Positions 27,901-36,088 are shown, counted from the stretch's first letter. The stretch is 64,000 nt of DNA from Nocardia sp. BMG111209 (GCF_000381925.1 NZ_KB907307.1:496001-560000); one strand, 5' to 3'. Program-made: numbers and translations. The notes: a model not told the origin generated them from the sequence alone.

Positions 27901-30900
27901 CCAGGCATACGCCGACGGGCTCGCCGGCACCGATCCCGTGCCGGCGCAATCGGTGTGCGAGCCGGTTCGCCGCGCTGTCCAGGTCGCGATAGGTCCAGGT
28001 CGTGCCGTCGTGATCGAGGACCGCGGTCGCGTCCGGGGTGCGCGCGGCGGCCGCGGCCACGAGGTGGTGGATCGGTTGCGCGGGCCGCGGGTCGTCGGTG
28101 TCGTTGAAGGTCCGCAGCACCTGCTCCCGCTCGGCGGCCGGCAGGATGTCCAGATCCGCGACGGCCGTCCCGGGGGCGGCCAGGCCGCGGGACAGGGCGG
28201 CGGTGTAGTGGTCGAGCAGCCGTTCGATGCGGTCGGCGTCGAACAGTTCGGTCGAGTACTCGACGGACAACTCGAGCCGGTCCCCGGCGTCGGCGACGTT
28301 GACGAGGATGTCGAATCGCGCGTAGTCGTCGGCGATCTCGATCGGCGTCGCGCGGACCGCGCCGAGCGCGAGTTCGGTGCCGGTGCTGCCCGGTTGCAGG
28401 GTCAGGCTGATCTGGAACAGCGGATTGCGGCCGGTCACCCGCTCGGGCTGGACCGCGTCGACGATCACGCCGAACGGGATGTCCTGATGGGCCGACGCGT
28501 CCCGCACGGTGGCATGGCAGCGGCGGATCAGCTCCGCGAAGGTCGGGTCGCCGCCGAGGTCGGTGCGCAGCACGAGGGTGTTGGCGAAGAATCCCACGAC
28601 GGATTCGAACTCGGGCCGGGTGCGGCCGGTGAAGATCGACCCGATCGTGAGATCCCGCTGGCCGGTGTAGTGGTGCAGCACGGTCAGCAACCCCGCCTGC
28701 AGGACCGCGAGGAAGGACACCTTGCCGGTGCGCGCGTAGGCGCGGGCCGCGGCGGTCGCCTCGGCGGACAGCAGCCGTGCGGTCGCCGCGCCGGCGCCGG
28801 TGGGCTCGGCCGGCCGGGGCCGGTCGGCGGGGAAGTCGACGGTCGGCAGGTTCGCCAGCGCCGCTCGCCAGTAGCCGGTCTGCCGGTCGAGTTCGGCCTC
28901 GTCGAGCCGATCATGTTGCCGGACAGCGTGATCGGCGGGTTGCAGGGCCGGCGGCGGCAGCTGCGCGCCGCCGTACAACAGGGGGAGTTCCCCGGCGAGG
29001 ATCGCGGCCGACCAGCCGTCGGCGACGATGTGGTGCACCACCAGGACCAGCGCGTGGTCGTCCTCGGCGAGCCGGGCCAGCGCGGCCCGGAACAGCGGCC
29101 CGGTGGCCAGGTCGAAGGGCCGGTGCGCGGCGGCGGCGACCCACGACCCGAGCCCGGCCGGCTCCACCGCGTGCACCGGCAGCGCGAAATCGGCCGGCGC
29201 CGGATCGATGATCTGCCGGGGCCGGCCGTCGTGCTCGACGAATCGGGTGCGCAGCGCCTCGTGCCGGATCACCAGGGCGAGCAGGGCTCGTTCCAGATCC
29301 GGCCGGGCCAGCGGGCCGCGCAGCCGCAGCGCGAACGGGACGTGGTACACCGTCGACGCCGGGTCGAGCCGGTGCAGGAACCACAGGCCCTCCTGCTGAC
29401 GGGTGCAGGGCAGTTCGCCGTCGCGCGCGACGGGAACCGGATCATCGGCCGTCGCGACCGGCCGTGAATTCGACTCACCGGCCGCCGGGACAGGCCCGGA
29501 GTTCGATTCGTCGCGGCGTTCGCGTGCGGCACGCTTCGCGGCCAGGCGGCGTTCCAGTTCGGCGATCTCGTCGTCGAGTTCATCGAGTTCGCCGGTCTCG
29601 GCCGCCTCGGCCGGGGCCAGCGCCGCGGCCAGTTCGCGCACGCTGGGATATTCGGCGAGCAGGCCGATGCTCGCCCCCTCGATGCGGCCGACCACCCGCA
29701 CGGCCGCGAAGGAATCGCCGCCGAGATCGAAGAAACCCACCGTGACGTCGATGTCGGGAATCCCGAGGATCTCCGCGAACACCGCCGCGATCGCGGCCTC
29801 CGCGGGGGTGGCCGGTGGGGTGAGCACGGCCGGAATCTCCCGCGCCACCGGAACTTCCGGCGTCGCGGCCCGCTCCGGCCGGGGACCGGCGGCCGCCACG
29901 ACGGTCTCGACGAGGTCGGCCTCGACGATCGCCGCGAGCGCGCGGTGCAGGCGCGCCAGGATGTCGTCCGCGAAGCCGGGTTCGAAGCGGCCCCGATGGA
30001 TCAGCAACTGCATCTCCGACACCGGCTGCGGCGCCACGGTCAGCGTCAGCGGCACGTCGATCTTGTCGTAGAGGGTGTCGACCTGGAAGGACAGCGGCGA
30101 CGGCGGCGCCTGCGGGCCGCCGTCGGTGACGCCATCGATGACCAGCGAATAGTTCTCCAGCACCAGCAGACTGTCGAACAGCGGCTGGCCCGGCGCGCCG
30201 GCCCACTTCTTGATATCGGCCAGCGGGGTGTACTCGTAGCGGCGCATCGCGGCATACGTGCGTTGCAGTTCGTGCAACCATGCGCCGAGTGCGCCCTCGG
30301 CCGGTACGGTCACGCGCATCGGCAGCGTGTTGGCGAACAGGCCGACCATCCGGTCGACCTGCGGCAACTCCGCCGGCCGGCCGGACGTGGCGCAGCCGAA
30401 GACGATCTCGGCCCGGCCGGTGTAGACCTGCAGCACCACCGACCACACCGCGTGGACGACGGTGTTGACCGTGACCCGGTGCCGCGCGGCGGCCTGCCGC
30501 AGCCCCTCGGTCAGCTCCGGCGGCAGCGCGACGATCCGCCGCTCGACCGCGCCGGTGCCGTTCGTCGGATCGGCCGGTCCGGCGCCGGTCACCCGGCTGG
30601 GCCGGACGTCGGCCAGCGCCGTGGTCCAGAACGCCTGTGCGCGAACCGGATCCTGACGCTGCAACCACGCGATGTAGTCCCGGTAGGCCGGCACCGGCGG
30701 TGGCGGCGGGGTGCCGAGGGTCTCGCTGCGGTACCGGGCCATCACCTCGTCGAGGAAGTTCGGGATCGACCAGCCGTCGAGCAGCACGTGATGGTAGGTC
30801 CACATCAACGCGTGCCGATCGTCGCCGAGCCGGATCACCTGCAACCGTTGCAGCGGAGCCACTTCCGGGTCGATACCCGCCGCGCGATCCTCGGTCTGCA

Positions 30901-31219
30901 AGTGCACCAGGCGTTCCCGTTGCCGGTCGTCCCCGTCCGCGGACCAATCATGGTGCCGCACCGGCAGTTCCACGTCCCGGTGCACGACCTGCAACGGCTT
31001 GTCCAGACCCTGCCAGTGGAACGACGTGCGCAGCACCGGATGCGCGGTCAGCACCGACTGCCAGCCGCGGACCAGCGCCGCGGTGTCCAGCGGCCCGTCG
31101 ATCGCGTACGTGTGCTGGCTGAGGTACATGTCGGCGGCGCCGTCGTACATGCTGTGCAGGAGCATGCCCTGCTGCAGCGGTGAGAGCTCGTAGATGTCCT
31201 CGACGTCGCCGTTGTTCAC
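21905..31219 (-). CDS. NRPS, C-PCP-C-A(Ser)-PCP-C-A-PCP-C, 3,104 residues
   Basis: Domains in order: C1 (1-460, YHHVLLDGWS), PCP1 (about 460-545, LGGDSFAA) with no adenylation domain, a charged helical linker with a duplicated ESNS segment, C2 (about 600-1030), A1 (1045-1535), PCP2 (near 1576, LGGNSLHG), C3, A2 (2070-2565), PCP3 (near 2603, LGANSLHG) and a final C4. All four C domains keep the catalytic His of HHxxxDG. The A1 pocket by eye is DVWHFSLIDK, matching the serine code. A2 reads DMFYFASVVK, which I cannot assign. C2-C4 are very alike, suggesting module duplication. The leading C-PCP copies the A-less module of SyrE, which receives 4-chlorothreonine in trans, and the matching genes lie just upstream. 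C4 must pass the chain to a module on another protein. The start is a GTG after AAGGGA. Confidence 0.95.
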   Translation of the reverse strand: MNNGDVEDIYELSPLQQGMLLHSMYDGAADMYLSQHTYAIDGPLDTAALVRGWQSVLTAHPVLRTSFHWQGLDKPLQVVHRDVELPVRHHDWSADGDDRQRERLVHLQTEDRAAGIDPEVAPLQRLQVIRLGDDRHALMWTYHHVLLDGWSIPNFLDEVMARYRSETLGTPPPPPVPAYRDYIAWLQRQDPVRAQAFWTTALADVRPSRVTGAGPADPTNGTGAVERRIVALPPELTEGLRQAAARHRVTVNTVVHAVWSVVLQVYTGRAEIVFGCATSGRPAELPQVDRMVGLFANTLPMRVTVPAEGALGAWLHELQRTYAAMRRYEYTPLADIKKWAGAPGQPLFDSLLVLENYSLVIDGVTDGGPQAPPSPLSFQVDTLYDKIDVPLTLTVAPQPVSEMQLLIHRGRFEPGFADDILARLHRALAAIVEADLVETVVAAAGPRPERAATPEVPVAREIPAVLTPPATPAEAAIAAVFAEILGIPDIDVTVGFFDLGGDSFAAVRVVGRIEGASIGLLAEYPSVRELAAALAPAEAAETGELDELDDEIAELERRLAAKRAARERRDESNSGPVPAAGESNSRPVATADDPVPVARDGELPCTRQQEGLWFLHRLDPASTVYHVPFALRLRGPLARPDLERALLALVIRHEALRTRFVEHDGRPRQIIDPAPADFALPVHAVEPAGLGSWVAAAAHRPFDLATGPLFRAALARLAEDDHALVLVVHHIVADGWSAAILAGELPLLYGGAQLPPPALQPADHAVRQHDRLDEAELDRQTGYWRAALANLPTVDFPADRPRPAEPTGAGAATARLLSAEATAAARAYARTGKVSFLAVLQAGLLTVLHHYTGQRDLTIGSIFTGRTRPEFESVVGFFANTLVLRTDLGGDPTFAELIRRCHATVRDASAHQDIPFGVIVDAVQPERVTGRNPLFQISLTLQPGSTGTELALGAVRATPIEIADDYARFDILVNVADAGDRLELSVEYSTELFDADRIERLLDHYTAALSRGLAAPGTAVADLDILPAAEREQVLRTFNDTDDPRPAQPIHHLVAAAAARTPDATAVLDHDGTTWTYRDLDSAANRLAHRLRRHGIGAGEPVGVCLERGADMVVTLLAALKAGGAYLPLEPDLPPDRLAFMLANAEPPIVVTHRRFAAAITAPTIELDRERASLATESAAAPAVDVPLDGPVYVLYTSGSTGIPKGVVVPHRGVHKQLVWMQDTFGLGAADRVLQKTPYSFDVSVWEFFWPLATGATLVVAEPGGHRDPGYLHRLIATAGVTVAHFVPSMLRVFLDALDDGLDPAELQCLRVVFASGEALPPMVADHFSTLLPAVELHNLYGPTEASIDVTAWQCPPGAATVPIGPPITGMRTYILDDRLAPVPVGVPGQLYIGGPVATGYLDRTRLTAERFLPDPYAGVPGRRMYASGDLTRWRADGVIEYLGRADRQVKLRGQRIELGEIEYVLGGHPAVAHCAVLVRDDNLVAYYVGGDTDPDELREHLARRLPVYMIPVAFTALPALPVTANGKLDTAALPVPAARTGGYVAPRTDTEQWLAAQWQQLLGAARVGIHDNFFDLGGNSLHGTQLIARVREQLQLELDLRHLFNSRTLAHLATRITDSATGSRQTAIHARPRDGSPLPCTPTQEGLWVLHRMDPRSPVYHIPFALRLRGPLDVTALGHAIHTLIARHEALRTRFLDIDGVPRQVVDPPPPATGLPVIELSPAELRRWATDVIAAPFDLATGPLFRAVLARLGSADHALVLVVHHIVADGWSAALLGDELTALYRGESPAPPPIQPADHAVWQREHLDRGEFDRQIDYWRRTLADPITVDFPADRPRPAAPTGAGAGLARPLTPEVFAAATNYARRQRVSLLAVLQAALLTVLHRYTGSTDLAIGSIFSGRTRPEIEPTVGLFSNTLVLRTDLGGDPAFAELVRRCHDTVLNATDHQDVPFGVIVDAVQPERVTGRNPLFQISLTLQPADVRAELDLGAVTAEPIDLTGDFARFDLVIDVAETRDGAQLSMEYSTELFDADRMHRFLDHYAAALARGLAAPETTVGDLDILSAAEREQVLRQWNPRSAGHPAGPLHRIVAGHPDSVAMRFRGDTLTYGELAQRSDRLAHALRAHGVDLGDVVAVLLDRGPQLIVAELAILKAGATWMPLDARHPVSRLAFQIADVAAPVVLTAAEHTGTARAAAGPAPVWQLDDLDLTGYPDTPPELEVPVDAGAYLVYTSGSTGTPKGVLISHRAASGYCHNAVGQLRITAADRIPQIANPAFDMSVFDCFVTLSAGATIIGAPAGVVNDPAALTALLLAERVTVAYIPPAILALLDPHRFTNSALRAVFSAGATLPTELAARWIRPGLAVHNSYGPTETTVVCTDYPCVGDLPGGPLPIGTAMPGHDAYVLDERLEPVPVGVPGQLYIAGSGVALGYLNRPALTAARFLPDRFGDRPGRRMYATGDLTRWRADGVLEFLGRIDRQVQLRGLRIELGEIEYQLNTHPGVRQGVVLLRDDSLTAYVVGGADPRDVREYLGAKLPGYMIPTAFVAVPEIPLTHNGKLDLAALPDPARRTETYLEPRTATESWLATQWQDLLGVDRVGAADNFFDLGANSLHGTQLIARIREHLHVELDLVHLFTGPTLGEIADRLDGAEAAPGRAPIEPVIGRDRLPCTYQQESLWFLHRLDPTAPTYHLAYSMRLHGSLDVAALGRAVFGLLRRHEALRTRFVDHDGLPRQVVDPAPEDFALPITELTPDRVVDWAKRESYRPFDLGAGPLFRVTLARTAPDEFALVLVVHHIIADGWSAAILADELTALYAGTELPPVPVQPADHAVWQRDRLGSAEMDRQLDYWRQALADLPTVEFPTDRPRPAQPTGAGAAFDHPLPDDLVTAARAYARQHRVSFLAVLQAPLLIVLQRYTGQDDLAVGSIFSGRTQPAIEPVVGYFTNTLVLRTDLSADPTFAEVIQRCHRVVLDGADHQDVPFGMVVDALQPERVDGRNPLFQISFTLQPAETQAGDLYFGGVTASAIESEDDFARFDILINASDTGDHLELTLEYSTELFDADRMHRLADHYTAALTAGLADPDTLAEDVEIMSAGERETVLHSWNR
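22000..29400. repeat. three near-identical condensation-domain segments inside the NRPS gene
   Basis: DNA coding for C4 (about 22.0-23.2 kb), C3 (25.0-26.3 kb) and C2 (28.1-29.4 kb) shares long identical stretches, for example the GTGCGCAGCGCCTCGTGCCG segment seen in all three. The copies are about 3 kb apart, one module length. This indicates duplication or gene conversion and could mislead short-read assembly. Confidence 0.7.
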
Positions 31220-31237
31220 CGGTAGTCCCTTCGCTGA

Positions 31238-31993
31238 TCAGAGAAGTTCGCGCACGATGGTCCAGATGACCTGGGCCTCGGCGTCGGCGTCCAGGTAATG
31301 GCCGCACTGCAGGCGGTGCAGCGCGAAACCGGCGGTGGTCTCGGCGCTCCAGCGGGCCATGAGTTCGGGGGTGCCGACCGGGTCGTCGACGCCGGCGAAG
31401 CCGACGATCGGCAGATCCAGCGGCCGGTCCGGACGGAAGTCGTCGGTGCTGATCACCGTGAGGTCGGCGCGCAGCGGCGGCAGCAGGGCCCGCAACAGGT
31501 CCGGCTGGTCCAGCACCTCCGGCGGGGTGCCGCCCATATCACGCAGATAGCCCGTCAGGCCGTCGGCCCGGTCCTCCCACGGCCAGTTGCCGCGATCGGT
31601 GTCCGGCGCGGGATCACACGCCACGAACAGCCGTCGCGGCGGCGGCAGTCCGCGCTCGCACAGCTCGTACGCCACCGCGCGGGCCACCCGCGCACCCATG
31701 CTGATGCCGAACAACGCGTACGGCCGGTCCAGCGCCGGTTCGACCACCTCGGCGAATTCGTCGACCAGCAGCGTCATCCGGTCGATGACGGGTTCCGCGA
31801 AGCGATCGGCGCGGCCCGGCAGCTGCACCGCGATCGGCTCGACGTCCGGCGGCAGCAGCCGCGGCCACGTCCGGTACTGCGCGGCGGTGCCGCCGGCGTG
31901 ATGCCAGCAGAACAATCGGACCCGCGCTCGGTCGTCGGTGCGACCGAATCGCTTGAACCAGCGGCGATCCAGGTCCCGCGCATTCCCGTTCAT
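31238..31993 (-). CDS. type II thioesterase (Ser nucleophile)
   Basis: The 251-residue alpha/beta-hydrolase of the editing thioesterase type has LFCWHHAGGTAAQYRTW, QLPGR, nucleophile elbow FGISMGAR (Ser kept, the usual His before it is Ile), a VDDP acid segment and the late GHYLD His. It would remove mis-loaded groups from the carrier proteins of the neighbouring NRPS, which starts 18 bases downstream. I prefer the ATG at 31993, which follows GGGGGTG, over the GTG two codons earlier. A candidate promoter ends about 33 bases upstream, so this gene and the NRPS may form their own transcript besides read-through from the halogenase genes. Confidence 0.88.
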   Translation of the reverse strand: MNGNARDLDRRWFKRFGRTDDRARVRLFCWHHAGGTAAQYRTWPRLLPPDVEPIAVQLPGRADRFAEPVIDRMTLLVDEFAEVVEPALDRPYALFGISMGARVARAVAYELCERGLPPPRRLFVACDPAPDTDRGNWPWEDRADGLTGYLRDMGGTPPEVLDQPDLLRALLPPLRADLTVISTDDFRPDRPLDLPIVGFAGVDDPVGTPELMARWSAETTAGFALHRLQCGHYLDADAEAQVIWTIVRELL

Positions 31994-32025
31994 CGACACC
32001 CCCGTTTACGCACCGGCTGTGCCTG

Positions 32026-32067
32026 ACGGTATCGACAGACCGATTCGTGAGGTTGTCACAGGAATCG
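32026..32067 (-). promoter_or_regulatory. candidate cluster promoter, GATTCCTGTGACA-N22-TACCGT
   Basis: On the minus strand GATTCCTGTGACA ends at 32054 and TACCGT lies at 32031-32026, exactly 22 bases later. The upstream box overlaps the 3' end of the SyrC-like gene. It would drive the thioesterase and the 3,104-residue NRPS. The box before mbtH has the same GATACCGT context. Confidence 0.55.
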
Positions 32068-33252
32068 AGGACAGTCGGCGATGAAGTCGATCGCGACCTG
32101 TACCAGCGCGTCGTCCGCCCGGAACAGCGCGATGTGGTCGCCGTGCGGCTCCACCCGCAGTCGCGCGTTCGGCAGGCCCGCGGCCACCCGCCGGGAGCCC
32201 TCCGGCGCCGCGGTCACGTCGTCGCGGCTGGTGACCACCAGCACCGGCTGCTTCACCCGATCCAGGTAGCGCTCGACGTCGGCGCCGGTGAGACCGGTGT
32301 TGACCCGGCAATATCGGTAGAACAGTTCGGGATTCGCGAACGGGTACAGCACCAGGTGCGCGAGTTCGCGGGGCGTGCCGTTGAGCGCCGTCCGGTAGAA
32401 CATGGACTGGATGGCGGCGGCGGTCGCACGGCCGGACGCCGCCATGGTCATCAGCTCGATCAGGTCGTGCTGATGTTTGGTCGTCGGACAGTTCTCGGCG
32501 AATCCGTAGGCGCCGTGCCACAGGCTCAGCGACGCGATCCGTTCGGGCCGGGCCGCGGCGGCGGCCAGCGCGATCACCGCGCCGCCGCACTGCGCGACCA
32601 CGTGCGCGCCGGCGAGGCCCGCGTGGTCCAGCACGGTGAACAGGTCGGCGGCCTGTGCGTCGATGTCGACGGCGAAATCGCCGTCGTGGCCGGACGCGTC
32701 GAACAGTCCCCGGCTCTCCCAGGTCACCACCTGGCGGTCGCGGGCGAGCAGGCGCAGCCACGATTCGATCAGCGCGGCCGGCATACCGCAGGCCGGAATC
32801 AGTACGACGGGTTCGTGTTCGCTCGCGGTCCCGGCGCGGTACACGTTCAGCGGCACCCCGTCGGCGGCGGCGATGGTCCGTTTGGCATACCTCGCGTCGA
32901 AACCCGCCGCCACCGACGCGGCCGCCACCCGGTCCACGTCGGTGGGTCGCAGCCGCGAGACCGCTTCCGGCCCAACAAGTTCCGCGGCGATCCCGGCCAA
33001 TCCGAGGCGATCGCTGATCACCTGTTCGAAGGCGCCGAACCTGCCGGTGTCCGCGTCCGGCACCAGTGTGAGACCGGCGACCCCGGCATGCCGGGCCACC
33101 GTCGCCAGCAGGTCGGCCAGTACGGCCCGCGTCCCGTCGCCGGATTCGGCCGCCGTCACCCGGATCGGCCCGGCCAGCTCCGCGGCCAGCGGTTTCACCG
33201 CGAGCACGGCCGCGGTGAGCCGCGCGACGGCGCGGTCCGCGGCGCGCGTCAC
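32056..33252 (-). CDS. SyrC/CmaE-like aminoacyl carrier-to-carrier transferase
   Basis: This protein of 398 residues has an N-terminal helical region and an alpha/beta-hydrolase domain. The nucleophile elbow is AQCGGA with Cys222 instead of Ser; an acid and a late His (HGDHIALF) complete the triad. SyrC and CmaE have the same Cys arrangement and move amino acids from a stand-alone carrier protein to a carrier domain on the assembly line. Here the gene starts with GTGA overlap at the halogenase stop, just after the free carrier protein and Thr adenylation gene, reproducing the SyrB1-SyrB2-SyrC functional set. It is homologous to the protein at 45766-46917 (shared [16 protein letters not shown] and SLSLW segments). 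Predicted task: move chlorothreonine to the A-less PCP1 of the large NRPS. Confidence 0.8.
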   Translation of the reverse strand: MTRAADRAVARLTAAVLAVKPLAAELAGPIRVTAAESGDGTRAVLADLLATVARHAGVAGLTLVPDADTGRFGAFEQVISDRLGLAGIAAELVGPEAVSRLRPTDVDRVAAASVAAGFDARYAKRTIAAADGVPLNVYRAGTASEHEPVVLIPACGMPAALIESWLRLLARDRQVVTWESRGLFDASGHDGDFAVDIDAQAADLFTVLDHAGLAGAHVVAQCGGAVIALAAAAARPERIASLSLWHGAYGFAENCPTTKHQHDLIELMTMAASGRATAAAIQSMFYRTALNGTPRELAHLVLYPFANPELFYRYCRVNTGLTGADVERYLDRVKQPVLVVTSRDDVTAAPEGSRRVAAGLPNARLRVEPHGDHIALFRADDALVQVAIDFIADCPRFL

Positions 33253-34211
33253 GGTCGGTCGCGCTGCCGGATCGGGAACTCGTGACCCTTGGTGGTGTGG
33301 GTGACCTTGCGGTTGTGGGTGTAGCTGTCGGTTCCGGCCACCAGCACGGTGCCGTAGTCCCGCAGGCTCACCCGGCCGCCGTACTCGTCCACGTCGTCGG
33401 TGTCCGGGTAGACCTCCACGGCGGTCGGCACGTACCGGCCGGCGAAGCCCAGCCGCATCGGCTTGTCCGCCGCGCTGTGCGGCTTGGACGAATGCATCAT
33501 GGTGGACCAGAACATGACCGCCTCGCCGGGCTGCATCACCATGGAGATGGCCCGCTCGATCGGCGGCCGCCAGTCCGGATCCTTCTGCAACTCCCGGTAG
33601 TCGTATCCGTAGAAGCCGCGGTTGATGCCGTCCTTGTTCTGCTGGTTGATCGTGTCCGGCTGGTAGTGCATCTCCTTGGACTCGTCGTAGTACATCGTCC
33701 GCTGGGTGCCGGGGATGAACTGCAGGCAGCCGGTGTCCTCGGCGGCCTCGGTGAACGCGGTCCAGACCGTGAGGGTGCCGCCGAACTCCTTCTCCGCGGC
33801 GGGCCAGAGGATCTGCGGTTTGCCCGACGCGAACGCGAAGGTGTCGGCCTGATGCCAGTCGGTGCCCTCGTCGCCGGGGTACTTCGGGAAGAACTCCGAA
33901 CGCCAGCACAACACGTTGGGACCGAGTACGGCGGTCAGCCGGTCCACGATCTGCGGCCGGCAGATGTGGTCGGCGAGGAACGTCGAATCCAGGTGGCGGT
34001 CGTAGTTCGCGATATTGGTGTTGCCGGCCTGCGCGTCACCCTCGTCGTAGACGGCGGCGCTGCGGTCCATCAGGCGCAGCCGTTCGCGCCGCCACAGCCG
34101 GCGCATCTCGTCGGGCTCGTACACCTGGAACGGGCCGAGGTAACCCTGTTCGTGGAAGTGGGCCACCTCCTGCGGACTCGGGGTGAAGCTCTCCTGGGTT
34201 GCGTGTGCCAT
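33249..34211 (-). CDS. SyrB2-like non-heme iron halogenase (HQA facial triad)
   Basis: The 320-residue protein aligns end to end with SyrB2 ([53 protein letters not shown]). The metal site has His120 and Ala122 (HQA), the hallmark that leaves a coordination place for chloride, plus the distal His in STMMHSS and the 2-oxoglutarate Arg in GFAGRYVP. SyrB2 chlorinates the methyl group of threonine while it is bound to a carrier protein. The neighbouring free adenylation domain has the threonine code, so 4-chlorothreonine is the expected product. I chose the ATG at 34211 (TGGAGA upstream, N terminus like SyrB2). The ATG at 34259, overlapping the carrier-protein stop as ATGA, is an alternative. Confidence 0.92.
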   Translation of the reverse strand: MAHATQESFTPSPQEVAHFHEQGYLGPFQVYEPDEMRRLWRRERLRLMDRSAAVYDEGDAQAGNTNIANYDRHLDSTFLADHICRPQIVDRLTAVLGPNVLCWRSEFFPKYPGDEGTDWHQADTFAFASGKPQILWPAAEKEFGGTLTVWTAFTEAAEDTGCLQFIPGTQRTMYYDESKEMHYQPDTINQQNKDGINRGFYGYDYRELQKDPDWRPPIERAISMVMQPGEAVMFWSTMMHSSKPHSAADKPMRLGFAGRYVPTAVEVYPDTDDVDEYGGRVSLRDYGTVLVAGTDSYTHNRKVTHTTKGHEFPIRQRDRP

Positions 34212-34255
34212 CGTCGGTTCTCCACTCTGTGTGCGGAAAGCTGTTCGGGGATCGG

Positions 34256-34531
34256 TCATTGCGGATTCGCGTCGGCGAGCAGCCGCAGCACCAGTGCCGT
34301 CAGCGTGTCGACGGACGCCTCGTCCAGTTCCTCGACATCGACTGTGACGCCGTAGTTCTCGTTGATCTGCGCCACGACCCGGATGAACGCGAGCGAGGTC
34401 ACGCCCTGGTCGAACATGTCGACCACCGGGTCCACATCGTCACGTTCCGTGACGGTCCGCACTGTTTCACCGATCCACTGCCGCACGTCCGAGGCGTTCT
34501 GCGCCGGCGTGGTCGTCCTCCCCAAGGGCAT
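34256..34531 (-). CDS. free-standing carrier protein for the halogenation step
   Basis: The 91-residue acidic protein has a four-helix carrier fold and the phosphopantetheine site [10 protein letters not shown] with Ser46. It overlaps the adenylation gene end by 65 bases, and its stop overlaps an upstream start option of the halogenase. In syringomycin biosynthesis the adenylation and carrier domains are fused in SyrB1; here they are two proteins. It should hold threonine during chlorination. Its GVTSLAxIRI core matches that of the other free carrier protein at 45539-45769, not the LGGDSL type of the NRPS domains, which suggests that both serve the SyrC-like transferases. Confidence 0.88.
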   Translation of the reverse strand: MPLGRTTTPAQNASDVRQWIGETVRTVTERDDVDPVVDMFDQGVTSLAFIRVVAQINENYGVTVDVEELDEASVDTLTALVLRLLADANPQ

Positions 34532-36050
34532 CGTGATTCACCTTTCCCTGTGGCGTCATCGGAATCTCCGAGACGACTTCGTAATAGGACGGCCGGAGAT
34601 GCCGGGGCAGCGCCGCACGCGCGTGTTGCCTTGCGGCGGTGACCAATTCAGCATCGGCGGGCCGGTCGGATCCGGCCGGCAGCAGGTACGCGGCGAGCAC
34701 GACGTCGCCGTCGCGGTTCGTCCGGGACGTGACGACCGCGCGCGCGATCGCGTCCACGCGGCACAGGCACGCCTCGATCTCGCCGGGTTCGATCCGGTAG
34801 CCGCGGATCTTCAGCTGTCCGTCGGCCCGGCCCAGATAGAGCAGTTCCCCGCGCTCGCGCTGTGCGCGATCGCCGGTGCGGTACAGGCGTTCCCCGTCCG
34901 CGGCGGCGACGAAGCGCTGCGCGGTCAGCGCGGGCCGGTTCAGGTAGCCGCGGGTCAAACCCGGTCCGGCGACGTACAACTCACCGGCCACCCCGTCCGG
35001 GACCGGCCGTAGCTCGTCGTCGAGGACGTGCACGCGCAGATCGGGGATCCCGGCGCCGATCGGGCTGCGGCCACCGGTCCGCAGGTCGGCCGCGGTGATC
35101 GGCCGATGGGTGCAGTGCACGGTGGTCTCGGTGATGCCGTACATGTTGACCAGCGTGGGCCGCCGATCGCCGTGCCGGTCCAGCCAGGGGGCGAGTACCC
35201 GGGGGTCCAGCCGTTCACCGCCGAAGATCACCAGCCGCAGGTCGGGTCCGAAGGGGTTGTCGCCGCGCTCGGCGGCCGGCAGTGCGGTGAGCAGCTGATG
35301 GAACGCCGACGGCGTCTGGTTCAGCACCGTCACCCGGTGTGCGCGCAGCAGCGATACCAGCAATTCCGGTGCGCGGGTGACGGTTTCGGGCAGCAGGACC
35401 AGGCGGCCGCCGAACAGCAGCGCACCCCAGATCTCCCAGACCGAGAAGTCGAAGCTGATGGAGTGGAACAGGGCCCAGGTGTCGTGCTCGCCGAACCGGA
35501 ACCACGGCCGGGTCTGCTCGAACAGCCGCACCACGTTGCGGTGTTCGACCATGACCCCCTTGGGTTTTCCGGTCGACCCCGAGGTGTAGATCACGTAGGC
35601 CAGATCGCGGTCCGAGGACGGTCCGTCGGGTTCCGGCAACTGCGGGCCGTCGCCCGCGTCGTCGTCATCGATCCACACGATCGCGGGGTGCCGGCCCGTC
35701 AGGACCTCCGCGGTGTCCCGCGCGGCGACGACCAGCGGTGGCGCGCAGTCGGTCAGCAGGTAGCCGACGCGCTCGGCGGGGTAGGCGGGATCGATCGGCA
35801 CGTAGCCCCCGCCGGCCGCGAGGATGCCCAGCATGCCGACGATCGCCTCCGGGCCGCGCCGCGCGCACAGTCCCACCGGCACGTCCGGCCCGACCCCGAG
35901 CCCGGTCAGCCGGCGGGCCAGCCGATCGGCGCGGGCCGCGAGTTCCGCGTAGCTGATCGACTCCTGCCGCGTCGACAGGGCGATCCGCTCCGGATGCAGC
36001 CGGACCCGCTCCCGGAAGATGGTGTGCAGATTGCTGCCGCGGAACACCAC
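34467..36050 (-). CDS. stand-alone adenylation enzyme, threonine code
   Basis: The protein is a complete single adenylation domain of about 527 residues with YTSGSTGKPKG, SFDFSVWE, YGITETTV, RTGD and the C-terminal lysine segment PQGKVNHD. Pocket residues by eye give DFWNIGMVHK, the standard L-threonine code. It would activate threonine and load the free carrier protein encoded next. I prefer the GTG at 36050, preceded by GAAGGGA. A GTG at 36086 gives 539 residues but lies only two bases after the TAGCGT box of a candidate promoter and has no ribosome site. Confidence 0.92.
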   Translation of the reverse strand: MVFRGSNLHTIFRERVRLHPERIALSTRQESISYAELAARADRLARRLTGLGVGPDVPVGLCARRGPEAIVGMLGILAAGGGYVPIDPAYPAERVGYLLTDCAPPLVVAARDTAEVLTGRHPAIVWIDDDDAGDGPQLPEPDGPSSDRDLAYVIYTSGSTGKPKGVMVEHRNVVRLFEQTRPWFRFGEHDTWALFHSISFDFSVWEIWGALLFGGRLVLLPETVTRAPELLVSLLRAHRVTVLNQTPSAFHQLLTALPAAERGDNPFGPDLRLVIFGGERLDPRVLAPWLDRHGDRRPTLVNMYGITETTVHCTHRPITAADLRTGGRSPIGAGIPDLRVHVLDDELRPVPDGVAGELYVAGPGLTRGYLNRPALTAQRFVAAADGERLYRTGDRAQRERGELLYLGRADGQLKIRGYRIEPGEIEACLCRVDAIARAVVTSRTNRDGDVVLAAYLLPAGSDRPADAELVTAARQHARAALPRHLRPSYYEVVSEIPMTPQGKVNHDALGEDDHAGAERLGRAAVDR

Positions 36051-36088
36051 GGATTTCCCTTCACCGAGGGCCGACGCTACGTCCACTC

